A stretch of DNA of 7,681 bases from Solobacterium sp. (lineage in GTDB: Bacteria > Bacillota_I > Bacilli_A > Erysipelotrichales > Erysipelotrichaceae), in contig JAEEPV010000244.1 in the NCBI GenBank assembly GCA_016284975.1, forward strand, positions 1 to 7,681. The letters run 5' to 3'. Positions within the stretch are counted from its first letter, which is position 1; each line of letters starts with the position of its first letter. Both the position numbers and the translations under genes were made by a program. The notes beneath the pieces are model-generated. The model had not been told where the DNA came from. It did no database searches and worked only from the letters and a program-made list of their open reading frames with translations. Positions 1-4,861 of the stretch are shown piece after piece.

Positions 1-120
1 AATCATGACGGACTGTTTTCAATCGATGTAATTAAAGGGATCGATGACAAAGAAAGCAGCTACGATGATTATGAGGAACGGATGGAACTGGAAAAAGCCG
101 CGAAAGCACTGTTTGGATAA
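1..120 (+). CDS. C-terminal end of an unidentified protein (partial)
   Basis: An open frame enters from the left edge and gives 39 residues before a TAA stop at 118-120. The tail is charged and probably helical (DDYEERMELEKAAKALFG at the end). A rho-independent terminator follows within 5 bp, which supports this being the true end of a gene. No family could be recognised from so short a fragment, so the function is left open. Confidence 0.6.
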   Translation, partial: NHDGLFSIDVIKGIDDKESSYDDYEERMELEKAAKALFG

Positions 121-123
121 TAA

Positions 124-154
124 TCCTGTGAATCTGACGATCACAGGGTTTTTC
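124..154 (+). terminator. Rho-independent terminator
   Basis: CCTGTGA (125-131) pairs perfectly with TCACAGG (141-147) around a 9-nt loop and runs into GTTTTT. It sits just after the stop codon at 120, so it closes the upstream gene and separates it from the mscS-like gene. Confidence 0.85.
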
Positions 155-158
155 ATAT

Positions 159-187
159 AGGGACGAAGCCGGACCAGCATGTATACT
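159..187 (+). promoter_or_regulatory. Possible promoter for the mscS-like gene
   Basis: TATACT at 182-187 is a good -10 match, about 40 bp before the start codon and downstream of the previous terminator. No convincing -35 hexamer lies 17 bp upstream, so this is only a suggestion. The overlapping TACTAATAGTA (184-194) is an imperfect dyad that could also be an operator. Confidence 0.25.
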
Positions 188-225
188 AATAGTAAATATT
201 ATTGAATGAATAGATTGGAGATATC

Positions 226-1014
226 ATGCACATACTGGAAGAACTGGATCCGCTTTTTGAAAAAGGGTTTCTCAGTTTCCTGACCGTGACGATTGTTACG
301 GTTGTCGGCTGTCAGCTGCTGAGCCTGGCCTGTGATAAAGAACTGAAACATTATTATGAACGGCATAAGGGCAGACTCGTTCCAAATGACTTACTGAGTA
401 AAACCCTGAAATTTTTAATCTGGGCATTTGGAGTGATGGCAATCGGTCGTCAGATCACGGCTATCAGGGATCTGAATTCGATGGTTGTCGGAGCCAGCGG
501 TATCGCAGCTACGATCTGCGGTATTGCCGCAAGGGTTACCTTCAGCAACTATATTTCCGGTTTCTTTCTCAATATTCATCAGCCGTTCCGGGTCGGAGAT
601 GACATCTTTCTGAAGGAAAAAGGAATTGCCGGAAAAGTAAAGGACATTACATTCCGTCATACGATCCTGGAGACCAGAGTCGGAACGACTGTTACGATTC
701 CAAACAGCGTCATGGACGATGTCGTAATTGAAGACCTGTCGAAACACGGGTATTCAAGACCGCTGGAATTCCGGGTCGGACTGAATACCGATATCGATAG
801 ACTTCAGGAAATCGTAAACGAGGTTCTTGCGAAAAACAGTGATCTGGTCAGTACGGGAAAGCAGATCACCATTGAAAATTTTGATGGCAGCGGATATTCC
901 ATCTCTTTCCCGATCACTGCCAAAACCATGAATGAGTATATTTCGGCTAAGAACCGGATCATTCCGGAGCTGAATATAGAATTGAAAAAGAACGGTATCG
1001 AGGTGCTGCGATAG
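226..1014 (+). CDS. MscS-family small-conductance mechanosensitive channel
   Basis: This 262-residue protein is predicted to be a cell-membrane channel that opens under membrane tension and releases solutes during hypo-osmotic shock. Three hydrophobic stretches are visible at about residues 16-36, 60-80 and 84-116. The last is Gly/Ala-rich (GASGIAATICGIAAR), like the pore-lining TM3 of MscS. It is followed by the conserved start of the beta domain, QPFRVGDDI (119-127), and TVTIPNS (155-161), then a soluble alpha/beta C-terminal domain. The length is close to that of E. coli MscS (286 residues). The start is supported by GGAG at 217-220, 5 nt upstream. A terminator lies upstream, and the kinase gene begins 27 bp downstream, so the two may be co-transcribed. 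Assignment to the superfamily is secure; the exact paralogue is not. Confidence 0.92.
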   Translation: MHILEELDPLFEKGFLSFLTVTIVTVVGCQLLSLACDKELKHYYERHKGRLVPNDLLSKTLKFLIWAFGVMAIGRQITAIRDLNSMVVGASGIAATICGIAARVTFSNYISGFFLNIHQPFRVGDDIFLKEKGIAGKVKDITFRHTILETRVGTTVTIPNSVMDDVVIEDLSKHGYSRPLEFRVGLNTDIDRLQEIVNEVLAKNSDLVSTGKQITIENFDGSGYSISFPITAKTMNEYISAKNRIIPELNIELKKNGIEVLR

Positions 1015-1041
1015 CAGACCGTTATCTTCCGGATATTACTT

Positions 1042-1833
1042 ATGAAACGAACACCCGTAAAACTGAATAGCAGTGACTGCCCGGAAGAATTAGCATGTTT
1101 TCTCAAAGATTTCGAAGTGTTTGACAGCAGCTGTTCCCCGGAAGCCAACGTCTTTTTTATCAGTAAAGACGAAGGCTTTTTTCTCAAGATCGCAGAAAAA
1201 GAAACACTGCGTACGGAATCTTTAATGACTGCGTACATGCATTCGCTTTCCCTTTCCGCAGAAGTACTGTATTACGGAACTTCCAGAGGGAAAGACTATC
1301 TGCTGACCCGACGGATTCCCGGAGAAGACGGTACCGATCCACAATACCTTTCAGACCCGGAACGGCTCTGCGATACCACAGCAGCTTTCCTGCGCAGGCT
1401 TCATGAAATTGACGGCCGAAACTGCCCCGTACAGAACCGGATCCAGACTTACACCGAAGCAGTGAAACAGGGAATTGTCCGGCGCCATTATGAACCCGAT
1501 CTGTTTCAGGGATTATGGGAATTCCGTTCCTTTGAAGAGGCGAAGACTGCCGCAGAAGAAGGAATGTCACTGCTGAAACCGGAAGTGGTTCTTCATGGGG
1601 ATTATTGTCTTCCGAATATCATTCTGAAGGACTGGAAGTTCTCCGGTATTATCGATGTTGGAAATGGCGGGATCGGCGACCGGCATATTGATCTGCTCTG
1701 GGGAATCTGGACACTCAGCTATAATCTGAAAACAACAGACTATACCAATCGCTTCATGGATGCCTACGGCAGGGATAAGATCAGGCCGGAGCTATTGAGA
1801 ATGATTGCAGCGATGGAAATGATCGGAGGCTGA
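1042..1833 (+). CDS. Aminoglycoside phosphotransferase, APH(3')-like kinase
   Basis: This 263-residue protein has the layout of antibiotic kinases of the APH(3') group, which transfer phosphate from a nucleotide triphosphate to a hydroxyl of the substrate; APH(3')-IIIa has 264 residues. An N-lobe FFLKI provides the likely nucleotide-binding lysine (K49), with a helix glutamate at E59. The hinge reads DYLLTRRIPGED (85-96). The Brenner motif VLHGDYCLPN (183-192) holds the catalytic base D187 and the metal ligand N192, and IIDVGN (203-208) supplies the second metal aspartate, D205. All key residues are present, so it is probably active. Base composition looks like that of its neighbours and no insertion sequences flank it, which suggests a resident gene rather than a recently acquired resistance cassette. 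The real substrate is unproven. No strong Shine-Dalgarno precedes the ATG, and translation may depend on the upstream gene. Confidence 0.85.
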   Translation: MKRTPVKLNSSDCPEELACFLKDFEVFDSSCSPEANVFFISKDEGFFLKIAEKETLRTESLMTAYMHSLSLSAEVLYYGTSRGKDYLLTRRIPGEDGTDPQYLSDPERLCDTTAAFLRRLHEIDGRNCPVQNRIQTYTEAVKQGIVRRHYEPDLFQGLWEFRSFEEAKTAAEEGMSLLKPEVVLHGDYCLPNIILKDWKFSGIIDVGNGGIGDRHIDLLWGIWTLSYNLKTTDYTNRFMDAYGRDKIRPELLRMIAAMEMIGG

Positions 1834-1850
1834 TTTCAGGAGAAAAACAG

Positions 1851-1916
1851 ATGCGTAAGAATTTCGATGTTCATTACGGAGGAGCGGAGTTCGGAACGGT
1901 TGAGGGGACTTCCTAA
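1851..1916 (+). CDS. Short open frame, possible truncated gene
   Basis: AGGAG at 1838-1842, 8 nt before the ATG, gives a good ribosome binding site for a 21-residue peptide starting MRKNFDVHYGG and ending EFGTVEGTS. It lies 17 bp after the kinase gene. The sequence reads like the beginning of a longer domain that stops abruptly, so it may be a decayed gene remnant. A genuine small peptide or chance is also possible. No function can be assigned. Confidence 0.3.
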   Translation: MRKNFDVHYGGAEFGTVEGTS

Positions 1917-1932
1917 AATTCATCTTGAACGG

Positions 1933-1961
1933 TTGACATGTATTTCCAAAAATGATAAAAA
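1933..1961 (+). promoter_or_regulatory. Strong sigma-A-type promoter
   Basis: A perfect -35 TTGACA (1933-1938) is followed, after a 17-bp spacer, by TAAAAA (1956-1961). TG at 1953-1954 sits in the extended -10 position. Transcription would begin near 1967-1969. No gene start follows before the terminator at 2001-2028, so its product appears to be a short RNA. Confidence 0.6.
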
Positions 1962-1966
1962 GAATG

Positions 1967-2028
1967 TGGTGCCGGGGAAACCCTAAGCGCCACCAACTTA
2001 TGCCCGGGTAAATCGGGCACTTTTTTTT
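1967..2028 (+). ncRNA. Candidate small RNA or attenuated leader, about 60 nt
   Basis: The predicted transcript starts at the promoter at 1933-1961 and ends in a strong terminator. TGGTG (1967-1971) pairs with CACCA (1991-1995), enclosing a GGG-AAA-CCC mini-hairpin (1975-1983). CCGGG (1972-1976) could instead pair with CCCGG (2003-2007), which would break the terminator stem, so two exclusive folds can be drawn. No known riboswitch class was recognised. It could be a small RNA, a metabolite-sensing leader, or just a double terminator of the upstream operon. Confidence 0.45.
2001..2028 (+). terminator. Rho-independent terminator
   Basis: TGCCCG (2001-2006) pairs perfectly with CGGGCA (2014-2019) across a 7-nt loop and is followed by C and eight T residues. 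It ends the short transcript starting near 1967 and could also end read-through from the kinase gene. Confidence 0.85.
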
Positions 2029-2087
2029 CTATGAATCATCTTAAAGGAATTCGCCAAATACTAATTTGTGCAGTTTTTTCAATTCTT

Positions 2088-2123
2088 AAAGAGTTTGCTT
2101 CACATGCAGGCAACTCTTTTTAA
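2088..2123. terminator. A/T-rich hairpin, probable weak or bidirectional terminator
   Basis: AAAGAGTT (2088-2095) pairs with AACTCTTT (2112-2119), with an adjoining GC pair and a short loop. T residues follow on the top strand. A-rich sequence on the other side gives a T tract on the bottom strand, so it could act in both directions. Confidence 0.45.
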
Positions 2124-2144
2124 AGTAAGATGTTTTTCACCCTC

Positions 2145-2236
2145 AGAGTAGTAAAATGATGAGTAGTAATACTACTATTTTGCAAAAAAACCACGGTAGT
2201 AATTTCCTGAAAAATACTACCATTTCTACTACTTTT
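2145..2236. promoter_or_regulatory. Cluster of AGTAGTA direct and inverted repeats (possible operator region)
   Basis: Within 92 bp there are AGTAGTAAAAT (2147-2157), the dyad AGTAGTAATACTACT (2162-2176), GGTAGTA (2195-2201) paired with TACTACC (2215-2221), and CTACTACTTTT (2227-2237, bottom-strand AAAAGTAGTAG). That makes about six copies of one heptamer in both orientations. The cluster lies upstream of the truncated phosphatase start at 2341. A regulator-binding region for that gene is the simplest reading; a partial protein-binding origin is an alternative. The repeats are plainly visible, but the function is inferred. Confidence 0.5.
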
Positions 2237-2270
2237 AAGGCCCGGGATATGCCATGTTATTCGGTATTAT

Positions 2271-2302
2271 GCGGAAAAGCGCCGTATTTCCGGGGTTTCC
2301 GC
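2271..2302 (+). promoter_or_regulatory. Leader hairpin upstream of the truncated phosphatase start
   Basis: GCGGAAA (2271-2277) is the perfect complement of TTTCCGC (2296-2302), with an 18-nt loop. It lies 21 bp before the ribosome binding site at 2323-2329 and has no T tract, so it is not a terminator. It may be a 5' leader structure. Confidence 0.35.
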
Positions 2303-2340
2303 GACAAACAAACATGTTACATAAAGGAGCATAAAAAGTT

Positions 2341-2379
2341 ATGAAAAGAATCCTTTTTATCTGTCACGGCAATAAGTGA
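2341..2379 (+). pseudogene. 5' fragment of a low-molecular-weight protein tyrosine phosphatase gene
   Basis: The frame reads MKRILFICHGNK and then a stop. MKRILFICHGN matches the characteristic N-terminus of low-molecular-weight protein tyrosine phosphatases, which continues as ICRSPMAE with the catalytic loop CxxxxxCRS. Here it breaks exactly after the asparagine, before the catalytic C and R of the loop are complete, so no active enzyme is possible. AAAGGAG at 2323-2329 is a good ribosome binding site with 11-nt spacing, indicating a formerly expressed gene. The loss of homology at about 2373, with plasmid- or element-type genes beyond, suggests interruption by insertion of a mobile element; the rest of the gene should then lie at the other end. 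The match is short (11 residues), which limits confidence. Confidence 0.6.
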
Positions 2380-2385
2380 CCTAGA
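2362..2385. other. Putative attachment-site junction (host/element boundary)
   Basis: Similarity to the phosphatase N-terminus stops between the AAT codon (2371-2373) and the stop at 2377-2379. Everything to the left is ordinary host-type gene content. Everything to the right is replication and partition content. The crossover would fall in or just before GGCAATA (2369-2375). No recombinase gene lies in the window, so the class of integration is unknown. Confidence 0.4.
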
Positions 2386-2389
2386 AAAG

Positions 2390-2419
2390 CTATACCAACC
2401 TATACCAAGCTATGCAGAA
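2390..2419 (+). repeat. 10-bp tandem repeats CTATACCAAC
   Basis: CTATACCAAC (2390-2399), CTATACCAAG (2400-2409) and a degenerate CTATGCAGAA (2410-2419) are arranged head to tail, starting about 15 bp inside the proposed element end. The 10-bp period puts them on the same face of the helix. They could be arm sites for a recombinase or excisionase, or binding sites for an initiator. Confidence 0.5.
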
Positions 2420-2440
2420 TTACGCGAATAAAAAAATCGG

Positions 2441-2463
2441 CTTACAACTTTCTTACAACCTTT
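2441..2463 (+). repeat. 11-bp tandem repeat CTTACAACTTT
   Basis: CTTACAACTTT (2441-2451) is followed directly by CTTACAACCTTT (2452-2463). With the repeats at 2390-2419 it forms a repeat-rich end of the element before the replication operon. Its role is unknown. Confidence 0.45.
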
Positions 2464-2521
2464 TTCAATCGATACTTAAACTAATTAACATAAAAATAAA
2501 AATCATCTCGTCTCTTTATCA

Positions 2522-2550
2522 TTGACGCATGTGCATATGGAGCGACAAAT
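2522..2550 (+). promoter_or_regulatory. Weak candidate promoter for the replication/partition operon
   Basis: TTGACG (2522-2527) is a near-consensus -35, and ACAAAT lies 17 bp further on as a poor -10. It is the best candidate seen between the element end and the rep gene, and would give a leader of about 100 nt that includes the terminator at 2600-2630. The call is tentative. Confidence 0.25.
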
Positions 2551-2599
2551 CATCGCTAACCATAGAGCAGAATTTCAAAACCAAATACATTTCAAAGTT

Positions 2600-2630
2600 A
2601 GGCAATCAAAACGAATGACTGCCTTTTTTA
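2600..2630 (+). terminator. Intrinsic terminator in the rep leader (possible attenuator)
   Basis: AGGCA-A-TCA (2600-2608) pairs with TGA-C-TGCCT (2616-2624) with one internal A/C mismatch, a 7-nt loop and a T-rich tail. It ends only about 16 bp before the rep ribosome binding site at 2646-2653. A terminator between any upstream promoter and rep would limit expression of the operon, as in antisense-RNA-controlled plasmid replicons. It could also simply insulate the operon if the true promoter lies downstream, but there is little room for one. Confidence 0.6.
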
Positions 2631-2658
2631 TAACTATCTAAAAGCAAAGGAGGAATAT

Positions 2659-3273
2659 ATGGCAGGTAAAAAACTGTATTGGTTAAAGCTAAAAACTGAT
2701 TATTTTGACAGCATCAAAATGAAAAAACTCAGACAGATGGCGGGAGGAGCGGTGTTTACGCTGATTTATCTGAAGATGCAGCTTTTGGCATTAAAAAGTG
2801 ACGGAATAATAGTATTCGAAAAGGTTGAAGACAGTTTTGCAAAAGAATTGGCATTGCAGCTAGACGAGGCAGTTGAAGATATTGAGATGACGCTTCTCTA
2901 TCTGCAGAAGGTGGATCTGATTGATGTGAATCAGGATTGTGACACCTATTTTTTGCCGGAAGTTATAGCGAATACAGGAAGTGAAAGTGAAAGTGCGGAG
3001 AGAGTGAGAAAGCATCGAAACAAAATCAATTCGTTACATTGTAACAATGAGGTAACAGAAAGTAACTTGCTTGAAACATCGAGTAACAAAACTGTAACGA
3101 CAGAGAAAGATATAAGAGTAAAGAGAATAGAGAAAGATAAGAGTGTAGATCCAGAAGCAGAAGAAGAGGGTGTGGGAGAGGAGGAATCAAAGGGAGTTAT
3201 GTATGACCGATCATACGGATCGCCCGCTCAATTCATTGCGGCTATGTCCAGAAACGGCAGGTATACTTCATGA
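2659..3273 (+). CDS. Phage/plasmid-type replisome organizer (replication initiator)
   Basis: The first 110 or so residues of this 204-residue protein match the N-terminal DNA-binding domain of phage replisome organizers. It opens KLYWLKLKTDYFDSIKMKKL (residues 5-24), continues AGGAVFTLIYLKMQLLALKSDG (28-49), and has a helix pair ending LLYLQKVDLIDV (79-90). Such proteins bind repeats at the origin and recruit the helicase loader and helicase. Residues 107-180 are low-complexity and charged (SESESAERVRKHRNK, then acidic EAEEEGVGEEESK), and the underlying DNA there carries phased repeats at 3041-3099 that look like the origin. AAAGGAGG at 2646-2653, 5 nt before ATG, fixes the start. The stop overlaps the parA start (ATGA, 3270-3273), implying translational coupling. 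The C-terminal part is shorter than in many relatives and no DnaD-like domain is obvious. Confidence 0.8.
   Translation: MAGKKLYWLKLKTDYFDSIKMKKLRQMAGGAVFTLIYLKMQLLALKSDGIIVFEKVEDSFAKELALQLDEAVEDIEMTLLYLQKVDLIDVNQDCDTYFLPEVIANTGSESESAERVRKHRNKINSLHCNNEVTESNLLETSSNKTVTTEKDIRVKRIEKDKSVDPEAEEEGVGEEESKGVMYDRSYGSPAQFIAAMSRNGRYTS
3041..3099 (+). repeat. Helically phased GTAACA iterons inside rep (candidate replication origin)
   Basis: GTAACA (3041), GTAACA (3052), GTAACT (3062), GAAACA (3073), GTAACA (3083) and GTAACG (3094) start 11, 10, 11, 10 and 11 bp apart. This is a regular 10.5-bp helical period. An inverted GTTAC (3033-3037) precedes them. They encode residues 128-147 of the low-complexity part of the initiator, where the protein tolerates such a constraint. 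Origins inside initiator genes are known for lambda O and for several Gram-positive phages and RepA_N plasmids. The array is directly visible; its role as origin is inferred. Confidence 0.6.
3101..3196 (+). other. Purine tract downstream of the iterons (possible unwinding region)
   Basis: About five in six bases on the top strand are purines. AGAGAAAGATA occurs twice (3102-3112 and 3129-3139), with AAGAGT following each. The part next to the iterons is A/T-rich (ATATAAGAGTAAAGAGAATAG). This asymmetric stretch beside phased iterons resembles the easily melted segment next to initiator-binding sites, but it also simply encodes the Lys/Glu-rich part of the protein. Confidence 0.4.
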
Positions 3274-4037
3274 CAAAAATCATTGCAATATCCAACGAAA
3301 AAGGAGGAACTGGAAAAACCACTACTGCAGTCAATCTTGCGGCAGTATTCCATAACTTTGGCAATCGGGTCCTTCTGATTGACAGTGATCCACAAATGAA
3401 CGCCACGAGTTCACTGGGCTGCAACGGTCGTAACGAGAATAACTACGCAGATCTTCTGAATGACACGAAGGATGCCAGGCAGTGTGTCCTTCATACAGAC
3501 TACTGTGATCTGATACCAGCCTCTGCGAGACTCGGCGTTGCAGAAAAGATCCTTGCTTCCCAGGGCAATCATTACCGTCTAGCTGAGGCTCTGAACTTTC
3601 TGGACGAATATGACTATGTCATTGTGGACTGTCCCCCAAGAATGGACGAGCTTGTACGAAACGCCTTCGTCGCCGCAACCGACATCATCATTCCAATGAG
3701 CACATCAGCCTACAGTATGGACGGACTGATGCAGGTGTATTCAACAATCCGGATGGTCCAGAAGTATGAGAATCCCGGATTGCGGATCAATGGTCTGCTA
3801 TGTGAGATGTTTGATGATCGTACGATACTTGCCGGGGAAGTGAAAGAGATTCTTAACGATATTGCCAAAAAGCTGAATACGCAGGTTTACGGTACCGCTA
3901 TTCACCGAATTATCCGCGTGGATGCAGCCACACACAGGCATATGCCGGTTGTGGTTTTCGATCCGAAATGTACAGTATCAAAAGATTACACAGACCTGGC
4001 AATGGAGGTGGCTTATCATGCGCATTCCGTTCATTGA
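3270..4037 (+). CDS. parA: ParA-family partition ATPase
   Basis: This 255-residue ATPase has all deviant-Walker motifs of the ParA/Soj family: NEKGGTGKTTT (9-19) with both lysines K11 and K16, LLIDSDPQMN (35-44), and YVIVDCPP (116-123). It is predicted to coat the nucleoid as an ATP-bound dimer and, driven by ParB bound to the centromere, to move DNA copies apart. The length is that of the small Soj/type-Ib proteins without the N-terminal helix-turn-helix of type-Ia plasmid ParAs, so autoregulation is more likely to come from ParB or elsewhere. The ATG overlaps the rep stop by 4 bp (ATGA) and has only a weak Shine-Dalgarno of its own, implying coupled translation. The 3' end overlaps parB by 20 bp. 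The family assignment is secure. Confidence 0.93.
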   Translation: MTKIIAISNEKGGTGKTTTAVNLAAVFHNFGNRVLLIDSDPQMNATSSLGCNGRNENNYADLLNDTKDARQCVLHTDYCDLIPASARLGVAEKILASQGNHYRLAEALNFLDEYDYVIVDCPPRMDELVRNAFVAATDIIIPMSTSAYSMDGLMQVYSTIRMVQKYENPGLRINGLLCEMFDDRTILAGEVKEILNDIAKKLNTQVYGTAIHRIIRVDAATHRHMPVVVFDPKCTVSKDYTDLAMEVAYHAHSVH

Positions 4038-4848
4038 CAGAAAGGAACTTCTGAATGATCAGAATTTCGAGACTGAGGCGATTGATGAATCTTCTGAATT
4101 CCTTAAGGCGGTCGGAAGCAGTGACCGTACGGTACAGATGATCCCGATCAGCAGGATCCGAATGAATCCAAAAAACGATCGATCTCTTGCTGGCACAGAA
4201 GTGCTGAAGGAATCCATACGCCGGGCAGGTAGGCTGTTCGAACCGTTGCTGGTTTATGAAGCAGAAGGTTCATATTGTCTGATCTCCGGTCACAGAAGGT
4301 ATACGGCCTGGAAATCTCTCTGCGATGAACCGGACAGCAGTTGGAACACCAGTATTCCATGCATGGTCGTTCCAAGGCCGAAAGATGAGTTTGAAGAACG
4401 GATTCTGATGTCACAGGCCAACATTCATCGCTCTGATCCGGAAGAGATACGTACAGAAGTACGTATTGCCATGGATATCTGGGGTTCTATGTCAGAGAAC
4501 CAGATGGCCGAAATGAAGGAGTTGTTAAAAGATCGGTTTCTAAAAGATCTGGGCAAAGAAGTGACCAACGAATATCTTAGGGCGAATTTCAGACCGAGAC
4601 TTGAATTTGTCAGATACATGACGGGCATCACTTCGACGAACAAAACCATTCAGAACATGCTTAAAGATCCAAAGAAGGGACCCGCGAAGTCACCTGCGAC
4701 TGTTACGAAGAAGCGGCTTCTGCGTGAAGTGAAAACCCTGGCAAATGACTTAGAAACCTATGAGATTCCCGACGGAGTTCGGGATGACAAGGAAAAATTC
4801 ATTCAGTTTCTGAAGATGTTAGGAGAGGCAATCGAACATGCGTGGTAG
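4018..4848 (+). CDS. parB: ParB-family centromere-binding protein
   Basis: This 276-residue protein has the ParB/Srx nuclease-like N-terminal domain that binds CTP: VQMIPISRIRMNP (39-51), PLLVYEAEGSYCLISG (76-91), then GHRRYTA (91-97) where most relatives have GERRxxA, and ANIHRSDPEE (134-143) matching the third conserved box. It should bind the palindromes described below and activate ParA. The middle and C-terminal parts (about 150-276) are divergent and no typical KorB-type helix-turn-helix could be identified by eye. TNEYLRANFRPRLEFVRYMT followed by GITSTNKTIQNML is the most likely DNA-recognition region. The start at 4018 is chosen because GGAGGTG (4004-4010) lies 7 nt upstream. The same frame is open further upstream from 3922, but that stretch lies wholly within parA and its translation (Trp/Arg-rich) looks spurious. 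Confidence 0.88.
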   Translation: MRIPFIDRKELLNDQNFETEAIDESSEFLKAVGSSDRTVQMIPISRIRMNPKNDRSLAGTEVLKESIRRAGRLFEPLLVYEAEGSYCLISGHRRYTAWKSLCDEPDSSWNTSIPCMVVPRPKDEFEERILMSQANIHRSDPEEIRTEVRIAMDIWGSMSENQMAEMKELLKDRFLKDLGKEVTNEYLRANFRPRLEFVRYMTGITSTNKTIQNMLKDPKKGPAKSPATVTKKRLLREVKTLANDLETYEIPDGVRDDKEKFIQFLKMLGEAIEHAW

Positions 4849-4861
4849 TTTTACCACACAC
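4838..4861. promoter_or_regulatory. parS-like palindrome across the parB stop / next start
   Basis: GTGGTA (4842-4847), a 4-bp spacer and TACCAC (4852-4857) form a perfect core with partly matching flanks (TGC upstream, ACA downstream). It is the same palindrome found three times at 6110-6314. It contains both the parB stop (TAG, 4846-4848) and the ATG (4838) of the next gene, so the coding constraint of two frames accommodates a protein-binding site. Binding by ParB here would let it load inside its own operon and could modulate transcription of the downstream genes. Confidence 0.65.

Noticed and set aside
804..1238. Bottom-strand frame of 144 codons spanning the mscS and kinase genes
   Set aside because: Antisense to two well-supported genes, with no ribosome binding site and no recognisable domain.
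1042..1833. Acquired antibiotic resistance cassette
   Set aside because: No insertion sequences, integron or compositional break around it. It lies directly after mscS, left of the proposed element boundary, so it is more likely a resident kinase of uncertain substrate.
1967..2028. Pistol ribozyme, suggested by CCCTAAGCG
   Set aside because: The short string resembles one strand of pistol ribozymes, but the required upstream hairpin with pseudoknot loop and the downstream cleavage-site helix are not present in the right order.
2156..2344. 62-codon frame overlapping the AGTAGTA cluster
   Set aside because: No ribosome binding site, low-complexity N-terminus created by the repeats, and it overlaps the leader and start of the phosphatase fragment.
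3922..4017. Upstream extension of the parB frame by 32 codons
   Set aside because: It lies entirely inside parA in another frame, gives a Trp/Gln-rich sequence unlike ParB proteins, and a strong Shine-Dalgarno marks ATG 4018 instead.
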